Assembly: GCA_034429275.1 (NCBI GenBank)
Contig: DAOUFU010000073.1
Span: 1 to 64,000, forward strand
Direction of reading: 5' to 3'
DNA length: 64,000 bases
From: DAOUFU01 sp034429275
GTDB lineage: Bacteria > Chloroflexota > Anaerolineae > Aggregatilineales > Aggregatilineaceae
Shown in pieces: positions 26,101-34,014 of the stretch. Numbering within the stretch: the first letter of the stretch is position 1; every line of letters starts with the position of its first letter. Both the position numbers and the translations under genes were made by a program. Below the pieces are notes generated by a model. It was not told the DNA's origin, searched no databases, and saw nothing but the letters and a program-made list of their open reading frames with translations.

Positions 26101-26333
26101 GAAAAATAGTCCGCGATATCGCTGCGGAATGCGAGGGTTTCAGCTTCCTGCCAGAAGGTATTCGCCTCGTTGTTGAGCGCCAGTTCTGCACGCTCCACGG
26201 TGCGCTGTACTTCCTTGCGTTCCAGGCGCACGTTGCCCGCCAGCAGGATACTGCGTGAGCTGGCATAGAGCAGCGCGATCAAGCCGAGATGCGTGATCCC
26301 GATGATGAGCAGGGTTTTTAGCCGCAGAGACAT
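23184..26333 (-). CDS. Membrane hybrid-sensor histidine kinase (CHASE4-HAMP-PAS-GAF-GAF-HisKA-HATPase)
   Basis: A 1049-residue sensor kinase. Membrane segments lie at about residues 7-26 and 288-310, enclosing an extracellular sensor that resembles CHASE4. A HAMP (about 305-358), a PAS (about 370-490), two GAF domains (about 505-650 and 665-815), the dimerisation helix with the phospho-acceptor His in AAGVAHQINNPLT (about 850), and an ATPase domain with N-box LLLNARDAV, G1 DNGVGIP, F-box EPFFTTK and G2 GTGLGLSIC follow. All catalytic boxes are intact. It probably integrates an extracellular cue with cytoplasmic ligand or redox signals through its PAS and GAF domains, and passes phosphate to the OmpR-type regulator encoded just downstream. 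Confidence 0.9.
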   Translation of the reverse strand: MSLRLKTLLIIGITHLGLIALLYASSRSILLAGNVRLERKEVQRTVERAELALNNEANTFWQEAETLAFRSDIADYFSGRDIALAATTTFSPSMMTASRLNMVILIDASGRQIYAEGFDWRTGTASPLPNDIASYLPPQGTLGNPLVVQLDQVSGFLMLEDGLWLLAAPWIPPDQDQLSRLGTLIVGRRFDQEEMRRFAQSAQLTLDLFEGDAETLPARVAAAREQLGGGPKVVVDAINSSEVAGYGLIPDIFDAPSLIAQVTLPREVFQQGQSNMRYIMVALVSAGIVFSIIILLLLELMVLSPLAALSASVRRIARSGDASRRIAVAGRDELSRLGATVNTMLEALQQAQQERLTGEQRLRMVVANVPVILFALDLKGRIVLLEGQALGESDPADYIGKPIQALFGDAPSVENDVQRALEGEPLISVVEAGDKVFDLRYIPMKSGDTVESVIGVATDITERERAESAEHEQRMIAEALRDTANALTSTLDLNEVLERILTSVGQVVSHDAANIMLIDNGQVSVVRSLGYAERGLETWINSLQFPLTRIPRLQQVVANGHSDVIQDTREATGWLGFPELHWVRSSVSVPIRLEGQVMGLLNLDSATTGFFTQKHADWLQSFADQAALALHNARFYESERYERRLAEMLRKTAEAFASSIHIEDTLSLILDQLRQVVRYKRAAIMLVEQDMLRVAGASGFPAEEAGIGTTHHYADIPLFAEALRSKNPVVIEDTQHDPRWTILPGIDEFARSWIGVVLTAHDVAIGFLSISDDEPGAYTARDIEAVAAFAQQAALAIENARILTELEASLADLREAHTHLVRTTRLSAAGEIAAGVAHQINNPLTTVIAEAYLMGLNLEPTDPNYESANSIREAAMRAAMVVRRLLDLTRTHPYAMELLDINDSLESSIAVIRAQIGSHVSRLEVDLHPNLPPVKASSQHLEDIWINLLLNARDAVRTVKGGLIRVTTRPNDTRDSVVVTVQDNGVGIPADKLEHVFEPFFTTKEYGTGLGLSICHEVVTHHGGRIAVESVEGEGTTFTITLPAARETA

Positions 26334-26484
26334 CGAATCTGGCCCATCCAGATGTTATCGATCGTAGCTCTTATTGTAACGACAAACGCGCCTGGCGCAT
26401 CTCCACGCAGGGCGTGCGCGTCGGGCGGCGAAGCCCTCGGCAGTCTCGCCTCCATTGTGAAATGCACGCTGTGCCTGGGGCCTT

Positions 26485-26513
26485 TTGGCGCGCGTGCCAA
26501 AATTCTGTACACT
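26485..26513 (+). promoter_or_regulatory. Candidate promoter of the GNAT/unknown/methyltransferase operon
   Basis: TTGGCG (26485-26490), 17-bp spacer, TACACT (26508-26513). Both boxes match at 4 of 6. The predicted start near 26520 is directly followed by the dyad at 26523-26546. Confidence 0.45.
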
Positions 26514-26522
26514 GGTGTTACC

Positions 26523-26546
26523 ATCACTGATGGGTTCATCGGTGAT
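26523..26546 (+). promoter_or_regulatory. 10-bp dyad/hairpin at the start of the GNAT operon transcript
   Basis: ATCACTGATG (26523-26532) pairs with CATCGGTGAT (26537-26546), with one G-U pair and a GGTT loop. It lies 35 bases before the start codon with no U-tract after it. It could be a repressor site or a 5' mRNA-stabilising hairpin; the tetraloop-sized spacer favours an RNA structure. Confidence 0.45.
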
Positions 26547-26581
26547 AGACATCATCCGAGCAATCCGGCAGAGAGGCAGTG

Positions 26582-27475
26582 ATGCAGCTTCTTAACCGCG
26601 AAGACCGTAAAATCCTGCGCAAAATACAGGATCACATCAACCACATGCTGCGCACGTCAAACACCACCATCGAGCAGATCGGCACGGTTGATGTCTATTT
26701 CCACCCGTCCAGTTCGGGCCTGTTCCTGAACTGCGTGACCCCTCACAAAGGAGTCGCGTGGGTGCGCCGCGAAGATTTGCTGGCGGCGTTTCAGGGGATG
26801 GAGCGGCTGGGTCGTTCGCCGCGCCTGATCTTTCAGGACGCCCTCTTCCCCGAAGCCTTCCGCCAACAGCTTGAGATCATCGGCCTGACGCTCGAAGGGA
26901 TGCAGGTGGTCATGATCTACCGGCCCCTGCTAGGCCCGCTGATCCCCGACGAAATCCCGCTGGGCTGCCTGCCGGCGGAACCGCCCGCCCCGGTCACAGC
27001 CTGGATCGCCACCGAACGCGCAGATCTGGGGACCTGGCTGCGTGTCTTCAACGCGGGCTACTTCAACACCGATATGATCACTGTGCCTCCCTCTGCCGTC
27101 GATGCCCTGGAACAGGAAATGCAGGAAGGCTCACGGTTTTTTGTGCTGGCGAGCTACGAGCGGGCACCCCTGGGCGCGGCACGAGTGGCCCTCCACCCGC
27201 CGACTGCTCAGATCGAGGCGCTGGTGACCGTCCCGTTGTGGCACGGCATGGGCCTGGAAATCGGCCTGGCCTGGCAGGCGGTGCGCGAAGCGGAAGCGCG
27301 CGGCTGTGAGACCGTATTCACTATTGCTCCACCGCCCGACCTCCGCGCCCTGTATCGCCGCCTGGGGTTCGAGGACCTGACGCATATCATGACCTTCTGG
27401 CAGGCCGAAACCTATGCCGCCCCAACCGATATTTTGCCATCTCTATCCGATTCGGCAGAGGGAGATGACCTGTGA
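26582..27475 (+). CDS. GNAT-family N-acetyltransferase with N-terminal extension
   Basis: A 297-residue protein. The C-terminal part (about residues 130-275) has a GNAT fold: FFVLASYERAPLGAARVAL for the beta4 region, then ALVTVPLWHGMGLEIGLAWQAVREAEARGCETVFTI and ALYRRLGFED, where GMGLE replaces the usual RxxGxG/A acetyl-CoA loop. The N-terminal half (about 1-125) may be a second degenerate GNAT unit; it has no clear motif. The substrate is unknown. ATG 26582 has GAGAGG five bases upstream; a GTG just before it is also in frame. The next gene starts at the overlapping stop (GTGA), so the two are translationally coupled. Confidence 0.75.
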   Translation: MQLLNREDRKILRKIQDHINHMLRTSNTTIEQIGTVDVYFHPSSSGLFLNCVTPHKGVAWVRREDLLAAFQGMERLGRSPRLIFQDALFPEAFRQQLEIIGLTLEGMQVVMIYRPLLGPLIPDEIPLGCLPAEPPAPVTAWIATERADLGTWLRVFNAGYFNTDMITVPPSAVDALEQEMQEGSRFFVLASYERAPLGAARVALHPPTAQIEALVTVPLWHGMGLEIGLAWQAVREAEARGCETVFTIAPPPDLRALYRRLGFEDLTHIMTFWQAETYAAPTDILPSLSDSAEGDDL

Positions 27476-28326
27476 CTCAACCCTGGTACCGCCTGTTCTT
27501 TCCCGCCACACTGCCTGATCCTGCTGCCGGGGCAGCGCAGATCGCCGAGACTCTGCGCGCCGTCCTGGGCGATCACGGCTTTGCGCCATACGATCCCTTC
27601 CCAGGCGGGACGGGCACACCTCCCGGCTTGAACGTGATGGTGCGCGTGTTTGTTGCGCCGCCGCAGGATGGGTACATCTGCGTGATCGGCGAAGTCCCGG
27701 TTGATGTGCTGCCGACGCTGTCTCGGCGGCTCGGCGGTGCGTTTCTGGCCGCGTGGCTGACCGAGGACGATGGCGGGTTTGCCGTGTACCGCGACGGGCT
27801 GCGCCAGGATGGCGCAGTCGCGCTCGCGCCCTACCTGCACGCCGGGCAGACGCTCACCACCCTGCAGCAGGCGCTGGCCGGTGAGATCGCCCTGCCGCCA
27901 GAGGCGAACGAGCGCCCGACCGCCGGTGCGCTGCCTCCCGAAATCCGCGCCCTGGCCGAAGACCAGGGAGTCAAGGCTCAAACGGCCTCGTCGTTGTTCG
28001 AGCGCTTGAGCGGCAGTCTGTTCGGCAAGCTGGAGAAACAGACGGGCAGCAGCGCCGACCAGGAACAGGCGCGCGCCATCTTCACCGGGGGCGAGCATGA
28101 CCTGTGGAATACCCTGCACGGTCAGCGCGTGCGTGCCATCGCCGGGACGCTCCATCTGCCCGCGAACTGGCAGCACCCCTCGCACGATGTCGTGCGCGAC
28201 GCCTATCACATCCACCGGCTGCGCAAACGCAGTCCCCGGATGCCGCTGATGCCCGGCGATGAGGAAATGCTGCGCAGCGTGCCGGACGCGCTGGACTATC
28301 TGCCGGTGTATATGGGCCGCCCATGA
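27472..28326 (+). CDS. Uncharacterised protein in GNAT-methyltransferase operon
   Basis: A 284-residue protein I do not recognise. It starts with GTG overlapping the previous stop (GTGA) and ends by overlapping the next gene by ATGA, so it is certainly co-translated with its neighbours. It has no signal peptide or membrane segment. The N-terminal half (to about residue 135) is mixed alpha/beta and contains WYRLFFPATLPD and VMVRVFVAPPQDGYICVIGE. The middle is Pro/Ala-rich. The C-terminal segment is charged and carries NWQHPSHDVVRDAYHIHRLRKRS split as NWQHPSHD and DAYHIHRLRKR. No catalytic motif is evident. Strong codon-position bias and operon overlaps support it as a real gene. Confidence 0.8.
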   Translation: MTQPWYRLFFPATLPDPAAGAAQIAETLRAVLGDHGFAPYDPFPGGTGTPPGLNVMVRVFVAPPQDGYICVIGEVPVDVLPTLSRRLGGAFLAAWLTEDDGGFAVYRDGLRQDGAVALAPYLHAGQTLTTLQQALAGEIALPPEANERPTAGALPPEIRALAEDQGVKAQTASSLFERLSGSLFGKLEKQTGSSADQEQARAIFTGGEHDLWNTLHGQRVRAIAGTLHLPANWQHPSHDVVRDAYHIHRLRKRSPRMPLMPGDEEMLRSVPDALDYLPVYMGRP

Positions 28327-28904
28327 CCGAAAAGGATCGCCAGCGGTGGGATGCGCGCTACACCGCCCCCGGATATAAGCTCATTCGCCCGCCCAATTCC
28401 CTGCTGACACGATGGGTCAAGGCGCGGCTGCCCGGCCCAGGGCAGGCCCGTCCGCGCGCGCTTGAGCTGGCGTGCGGGTTGGGTCATAACGCGATGTGGC
28501 TGGCCGAACACGGGTATTTCGTGGTGGCGGTGGACATCAGCTTCGAGGCGCTGCGCATCGCCCGCGCTGAACTGTTGCGCCGTGCGCTGACGGGCGTGAC
28601 GTTTGTCCAGGCGGACCTGGATGACTTCCTGCTGCCGCGCTCAGCCTTCGACCTGGCGATCGTGTTTCGCTTCCTGGATAGGCGGTTGTTCCCGGCCATC
28701 CGGGCGAGCGTGCGGCCCGGCGGCCTGGTTATTTACGAAACGCTCAATACCGGCCACCTCGCCCGGAACCCCGATACCTGCGCCGATCACATGCTGCTGC
28801 CCGGCGAACTGCCCGGCTATTTCCCCGGCTGGCGCATCCTGGAAGCCCGCGATGACCCCATGAGCAGCGCCCTGGTCGCCCAAAAACCCGTAAGCACCGG
28901 CTAA
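28323..28904 (+). CDS. Class I SAM-dependent methyltransferase (TehB/thiopurine-like)
   Basis: A 193-residue methyltransferase. Motif I is ALELACGLGHNAMWLAEHG (about residues 46-64), followed by the acidic ribose-binding Asp in VVAVDIS, motif II/III FVQADLDDF, and VRPGGLVIYETLN. It resembles the TehB/UbiE-like small-molecule methyltransferases with a short WDARYTAPGY N-terminus. The substrate is unknown. It is the last gene of the operon and converges with the esterase gene so closely that the stop codons overlap (TAA at 28902-28904 on plus, TAG at 28903-28901 on minus). Confidence 0.88.
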   Translation: MTEKDRQRWDARYTAPGYKLIRPPNSLLTRWVKARLPGPGQARPRALELACGLGHNAMWLAEHGYFVVAVDISFEALRIARAELLRRALTGVTFVQADLDDFLLPRSAFDLAIVFRFLDRRLFPAIRASVRPGGLVIYETLNTGHLARNPDTCADHMLLPGELPGYFPGWRILEARDDPMSSALVAQKPVSTG

Positions 28905-30826
28905 GGCGCGGCTGGAGTCCCGGTCGCTTCGGCGATTGGGGTTGGGGTGGGGGCGCTCTCTTCGCGGCTGAACCAGCCGCGCTCGATGGCCTGACGCCCT
29001 TCGGCGGGCAGCTCGTGCCGCGAGAAAAATTCCCAGATGACCTCGCTCGTGCGAATATCGGTGTTCACTTCTCCGGCCATGGCGGAGCCAAACCGGTCCT
29101 TTGCGCCGGGCAGGTTATGACCGCCCCCTTCGATGATGTAGAACATCACCTCGGCATCGCCCGCGCAGCCGCCGAATTCGTAAAAGGATGCCCGCGTGGT
29201 CGGCGATGGCGTGGTGAAGGGAACGATGGTGTAGGTCGTATCATCGACATTGCACCGGTTATAGAGCGCCCAGAACAGGACGGTATCCGGCACGGAGAGC
29301 AGTCCCTGAATGCCACCCGCTGCCGTACCCTTCCAGGGAATGACGGCATCATACGTACCGTGCATGAGCAGGATCGGCACGGGCGGCGTATTCTCGCAGA
29401 GCAGCGCGTAATCGGGAGGGATGGTTGCGGCAATGGAGGCGAAAGCCGCAAAACGATTGCTCGCTTCGCAGGCCAGCCGCTGAGTCATGAACCCGCCGTT
29501 GGAAAACCCGGCGATGTATACCCGGCGCTGGTCGATGGCGAGATCGAGCGCCAGGTCATCGATCACCAGGCTGAGGAAGGCGGCATCATCCACATCGACG
29601 ACAGTGATGTTCTGCGGGTAGTAGCTGGCCAGTCCGCGCGTATAGTTCCACTCGCGGCCCGGTTCCGCGCCGATCACCAGGCTGCCAGAGGGGTACACCA
29701 CGATGAAGTTATTCGCTGCCGCGACCCGGTTGAGGTCCAGAATATAGGCCATGCCCGCAGCGGTACCGGGACGCCCGTGCAGCGCGATCACGACCGGGAG
29801 CGGGGTGTCCGGCTGGTAGCCGGGCGGCACATAGGCCACATATTCGCGCGGCACGCGGCCCCACAATTCCGCCTGCACCGGTTCGAGCGCGAGCGGCTCG
29901 TCGTTAAGAAACTGGAGGACCAATGCGGTAGCGTCCAGCCCGGCCTGGTTGAGCGCATAAGGGCCGATGCGCGGCCAGAAGCTCGCCACATGGGGCAGCA
30001 GATGCGCCTCGACTCGCACCCCTTCCGGGCACGCGCGGTACACCTGGTCGCTGAGTGCGTCGCTGGCCTCGACTTCCGCCAGGTCACAGCCTGCGCGCTC
30101 GGCCCAAAATGCTGCCGTGCGCGCAATCCCCAGCGCGTGGATGGTGATGGATGTGCCATCGCGAGTTGTTTCGGTCTGGCTGGTGCCCCTGGCGGGGAAG
30201 TTGGCGTCTTGCGCGCCCATCAGGATCAAAGCAGACACTGGCTCTGCGGGGGAGGGGCACGATTCGGCCACATAATCCCACATCAGCGCGCCCACGACCG
30301 CGATCTTGGAGAATGTGCCGGGCATCGCGCAGCCCAGGCGATAGGCCAGGCTACCGCCGCCCGCAAAGGCCACCAGCGATACGCGCGCCGGGTCCACCGG
30401 GTAGCTGGCGCTCAGATCGTCCACGATGGCGGTGATGAAGGCCGCATCATCGACGAAGGTGAGTGCGCTGGGCCATCCCAGGGCCGCGCGTCCATCGTTC
30501 CAGCCCAGGTCATAAGCGTCGGGATAAGCGACGATGAAGCCGCCCGCTTCGGCTGCTTCGTCCAGGCCGGTTTGTGCGGCCATCGCCTTGCCCGATGACG
30601 CGAAGGAATGCAGCGCGATCACAAGCGGGACGGGTGAGGTTCCTGCTGCCGACCGGCTCAGCGAGGTGGGTATGCTCAGATGCACCACACGCTCGATACC
30701 ATCTACCAGCAGGGTACGGCTTACCATCGGGCTGCCCGTCTGCGCGGAGGCAGGTGGCGGTAGCTGGAGCGCGCCCAATACCATCGCCAGCACAACTGCT
30801 CCCCAAAACATGCCGCGAATGCGCAT
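28901..30826 (-). CDS. Secreted tandem PHB-depolymerase/feruloyl-esterase-like protein with a dead first domain
   Basis: A 641-residue exported protein with an N-terminal signal peptide ending near ASAQT. It has two alpha/beta-hydrolase domains of the LpqC/Esterase_PHB type. The second (about residues 315-600) has the nucleophile elbow AGFSNGGFM, an ALHGRPG oxyanion strand and a His in EGGGHNLPG, so it looks active. In the first (about 35-310) the matching elbow reads VAFAGGGSL, with Ala in place of the Ser, and the His position is lost, so it should be catalytically inactive. The C-terminal tail is Pro/Thr-rich. Likely substrates are esters in polysaccharides or polyesters. ATG 30826 is preceded by AGGTGGAG and begins the signal peptide; the frame opens at 30907. 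Confidence 0.85.
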   Translation of the reverse strand: MRIRGMFWGAVVLAMVLGALQLPPPASAQTGSPMVSRTLLVDGIERVVHLSIPTSLSRSAAGTSPVPLVIALHSFASSGKAMAAQTGLDEAAEAGGFIVAYPDAYDLGWNDGRAALGWPSALTFVDDAAFITAIVDDLSASYPVDPARVSLVAFAGGGSLAYRLGCAMPGTFSKIAVVGALMWDYVAESCPSPAEPVSALILMGAQDANFPARGTSQTETTRDGTSITIHALGIARTAAFWAERAGCDLAEVEASDALSDQVYRACPEGVRVEAHLLPHVASFWPRIGPYALNQAGLDATALVLQFLNDEPLALEPVQAELWGRVPREYVAYVPPGYQPDTPLPVVIALHGRPGTAAGMAYILDLNRVAAANNFIVVYPSGSLVIGAEPGREWNYTRGLASYYPQNITVVDVDDAAFLSLVIDDLALDLAIDQRRVYIAGFSNGGFMTQRLACEASNRFAAFASIAATIPPDYALLCENTPPVPILLMHGTYDAVIPWKGTAAGGIQGLLSVPDTVLFWALYNRCNVDDTTYTIVPFTTPSPTTRASFYEFGGCAGDAEVMFYIIEGGGHNLPGAKDRFGSAMAGEVNTDIRTSEVIWEFFSRHELPAEGRQAIERGWFSREESAPTPTPIAEATGTPAAP

Positions 30827-30925
30827 CTCTCCACCTCCGGCAGTCCCGGTTTTGCCCGCCGGGTCCATATTCGGTCTTTTTGTGTGTGCTTGTTTATACG
30901 CGGTCACCCTGCCGGTTTAATCACA

Positions 30926-30957
30926 GCGGGGAGCACCCTGTGCCGGGCGCTCCCCGC
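30926..30957 (-). terminator. Hairpin downstream of the HerA-like ATPase gene
   Basis: GCGGGGAGC (30926-30934) and GCTCCCCGC (30949-30957) form a perfect 9-bp stem with a 14-base loop, between the ATPase gene end at 31001 and the next gene start at 30826. It has no U-tract, so it may terminate weakly or act as a 3' stabiliser. Confidence 0.5.
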
Positions 30958-31000
30958 GAGCAAGCGATATCCTGGCAGCCGGTGACGCCTGTAGAGAATG

Positions 31001-33853
31001 TCAGCGACCCCAGCCGGTTTGCTGCGGGGGCAGCATGGGCGGCTGGGAAGGCATCACGCCCCAGGCAGGCAGCAGGGTCAACTGGCCGTTGGCACGCGCC
31101 AGCCAGTGCGGTTTCCAACCAATGCCGAAGACGGTGACGTGAATATCTTTCTTCAGCGGCGTGATGCGATATTCTTCCTCGATGCGCGAGATGCGCAGCC
31201 ACTTGTCGTTGGCCTGGCGTAGATCGTTTTCGAGCCGGCGCTGAGTCTCGTCCAACTGGCGTTCGAGTTCAGCGATCGTCTGCTCGGCTTCATACACATT
31301 TTCGCGCGCCTGGCCCTTATAGCGGCGAGTGCGGCTCACCCGCGAAAGCGTGTAGGTCGTCCGCCCACGCAGCAAGCTGAGCGCTGCCTCGCCCGCCGTG
31401 AACAATTCCTCGTTCTTCAGTTCCCCCAACGCCTGCCGGTCGGAGGCCAGGTCGCGCGCGGCACGATTAAGCTGCCCTTCGAGCCTGTCGAAAATCTTCT
31501 CGTACTGCGCCGTGATGCGGTCGATCTCTTCATCGCGTTTCTGCCGGGCCATGTTTTGCGCCAGCACCAAAAAGTCGCGGTGTGTCATACCCGGCTGGCT
31601 GTAGAGGCCCAGTTCCGGGTTGTAGACAAGCACCAGGCTCTCGGCTTTGTAGAGGTAATCGATCACTTCAGCGCGCAGCGCGGTCATCCGTTTGGGATCG
31701 GTCAGCCCGGCATCCAGCGCGCCATAGGCCGCATCACCAAACGGCTCCTGGCTGAAGTCGCGCGGGTCCAGGAACGGCGCGCGACATTCTTCCCAGCGGA
31801 TCAAACCTGCTGCCGGGACATCCATCACGTGATAGGCATAGGGATGCACCAGCGAGATTCCACTCTTGCGATCCGCATAACGCACTTCAAGCTGGGCCAG
31901 CAGGAACGACTCGTAGGCCATCAACCCCTGCGAGATCAATTCGGCGGTCATGCCGGTGCGCTGCGCCCACATCGCCAGCGCCTGGTTCTGAGGGATCACC
32001 GGCGGCAGGTAATACTGCGCCACGCTCGACGGCAGCGGGGGCGGCACCAGGTCGTAGCCGGGCGGCAGGTCGATCCCGGCACGGCGCGCGGATGTGAGCT
32101 GGCTGCCGGTCATGGCCGGGCTGGCCGCCTGGGTCGGCTCGTAAACCGGGCGGGTATAGCCGGGAGATGGCGCGGCGTTGGGCATGCCGCCCGTTCCCAG
32201 ATCGGGCAGGGTCGATGGCGGCGGTGCAGCAGGCTGCGGCGCAGCAGGGCGCGCCTGGGGCAATTCCGGCAGGGTAAGCGGCGGCGGAGTCGCGCCACGC
32301 GGGACGGGCGGTTCCTGTGTCCCCAAGCGCAGAGTCGGACCATCCAGATCGGGCAGTGTGGGTGGGCGCTGCGCCATTGACGCCTGGATCATCGAGGGGT
32401 GCTGCTGCTGGAAGGAAGGGTAATAGGGCTGCGCCTTCTGGTCGGCCATCAACGTGCGCACCTGCTGGCGGGTGAGCGGTCCCCGCAGGAAGCTCATCGC
32501 CCAGCGGGTGTGAATCGCAATGGGTCCAGTGGAGTTGTGCACGTTGTGCATCACGAACACGCGCGGCCCGATGCTGCTGAGCAGCTGGTTGACATTGTCC
32601 AGGTTCAGGCCGCCCTCGGCGCGGACAAGGCTTTGGAGGCCGCTCAGCACTTTGTTCTTGTCGTTTTCGGTTTGCAGCTTGCCGATGAACCACGTCCCGG
32701 CGTTGGCCAGCCCTTTGTAGTCGATATCGCCGGGGTTCTGCGTGGCGAGCACCAGCCCCAACCCGAAGGCGCGCGCCTGTTTGAGCAGCCGCAGGACCGG
32801 TTCCTTGCTGGGTGGGTTATAGGGATGCGGCGGGAAGAAGCCAAACACTTCATCGAAATAGAGCAATGCGCGCAGGCTGGTCGTGCCGCTCAAGGTGCGC
32901 ATCCAGGCCAGCATGTTTTCGAGCAGCAGCGTGACGATGAACATCCGCTCGGCGTCGTTGAGGTGGGCGATATAGAACACGCTGACGCGCGGCTTGCCTT
33001 CCGGCGTATAGAGCAGGCTCTGGATGTCGAGCGGCTCGCCCTGCACCCAGCTTTGGAACGAGGGCGAGGCCAGGATGTTGTTGAGGTCCATCGCCAGTGC
33101 GAACCGCGCCTTTTCGGGGAAGACGGTATCCACGTCGAACACGCCCAGCTTGGTGAAGGGGGGATTCTGCACCTGGACGATGATATCTTCGAGGGTTAGC
33201 CCCTGGCCGCGCCGCCAGGCCATCTCGAAGATGTTGGCGATCAGCACGTGTTCTTTATCTTTGACCGGCTCGACATCTTTGCCGATCAAAGCCAGCAGCG
33301 CCGTCACAATGCCGTTGATTCGCTCGCGGTGGAACTCGTCGTCGCCGGGCTGCCAGCCGCCCACCGGGGCCTGCATCGCTTCCAGGATGCTGATCGGCAG
33401 GCCCGCATCCGAGCCGGGGGTGTAGACGCTGAAGCGGGCGCTCTGCTTGAAGGTCTGCACGCGCTGCGGCGAGATGCCCCATCCCGCCAGCCCTTCGCGC
33501 CACTGTTTGGCGACTTCCTGGGCGTAGGCGTGCGGCTCCAGGCCCGCGCGCCGGGCATCATCCTCGTTGATCCAGGGTTCGAAGTCGGATGGCTGGAGAT
33601 TGGGAAAGGCCAGCATCAGGTTGGTGATGTCGCCCTTGGGGTCAATGATGATCGAGGGGATGTTGTCCATCACCGCTTCTTCGAGCAAGGTGACGCACAA
33701 CCCCGTCTTGCCGCTGCCCGTCATGCCAACGACGACCGCGTGTGTGGTCAAATCGCGCGAGTCGTAATAGATCACTTCGTCAACCAGGCGGCGGGTGGTG
33801 GGGTCAAAACGGCGACCCAGGTAAAAGGTCGTAGGGGCTTCAATAAACGGCAT
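31001..33853 (-). CDS. HerA/DUF87-like ATPase with proline-rich linker
   Basis: A 950-residue ATPase. The N-terminal motor (to about residue 480) has Walker A GMTGSGKTG (about 43-51), IIDPKGD, Walker B LLYFDEVFGFF and VLATQNPGDIDYKG, matching the HerA/VirB4-like DUF87 helicase/translocase group. A Pro/Ala-rich linker with several TLPDL repeats covers about 490-600. The C-terminal third is helical and coiled-coil-like with KRDEEIDRI and a long Glu/Arg-rich segment. No NurA gene is adjacent, so a DNA-end-processing role cannot be claimed; a DNA-, protein- or vesicle-directed pump role also fits. ATG 33853 has GGAG six bases upstream and is preferred over the frame opening at 33886. Confidence 0.82.
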   Translation of the reverse strand: MPFIEAPTTFYLGRRFDPTTRRLVDEVIYYDSRDLTTHAVVVGMTGSGKTGLCVTLLEEAVMDNIPSIIIDPKGDITNLMLAFPNLQPSDFEPWINEDDARRAGLEPHAYAQEVAKQWREGLAGWGISPQRVQTFKQSARFSVYTPGSDAGLPISILEAMQAPVGGWQPGDDEFHRERINGIVTALLALIGKDVEPVKDKEHVLIANIFEMAWRRGQGLTLEDIIVQVQNPPFTKLGVFDVDTVFPEKARFALAMDLNNILASPSFQSWVQGEPLDIQSLLYTPEGKPRVSVFYIAHLNDAERMFIVTLLLENMLAWMRTLSGTTSLRALLYFDEVFGFFPPHPYNPPSKEPVLRLLKQARAFGLGLVLATQNPGDIDYKGLANAGTWFIGKLQTENDKNKVLSGLQSLVRAEGGLNLDNVNQLLSSIGPRVFVMHNVHNSTGPIAIHTRWAMSFLRGPLTRQQVRTLMADQKAQPYYPSFQQQHPSMIQASMAQRPPTLPDLDGPTLRLGTQEPPVPRGATPPPLTLPELPQARPAAPQPAAPPPSTLPDLGTGGMPNAAPSPGYTRPVYEPTQAASPAMTGSQLTSARRAGIDLPPGYDLVPPPLPSSVAQYYLPPVIPQNQALAMWAQRTGMTAELISQGLMAYESFLLAQLEVRYADRKSGISLVHPYAYHVMDVPAAGLIRWEECRAPFLDPRDFSQEPFGDAAYGALDAGLTDPKRMTALRAEVIDYLYKAESLVLVYNPELGLYSQPGMTHRDFLVLAQNMARQKRDEEIDRITAQYEKIFDRLEGQLNRAARDLASDRQALGELKNEELFTAGEAALSLLRGRTTYTLSRVSRTRRYKGQARENVYEAEQTIAELERQLDETQRRLENDLRQANDKWLRISRIEEEYRITPLKKDIHVTVFGIGWKPHWLARANGQLTLLPAWGVMPSQPPMLPPQQTGWGR

Positions 33854-34014
33854 AGGGACTCCTGCCTTTTTATGCTGCTTGTGCACCCAGACGTATTCAT
33901 GGCGTGCGCTGATTATAGGAGAACGCTCGATGTACAGCTAATCTTAAGTGTAGCACATATTTTCTAGCGAGAGGTAAAAAGCGGGCCGATGACAAGAGGG
34001 ATGGGAAGCACAGG

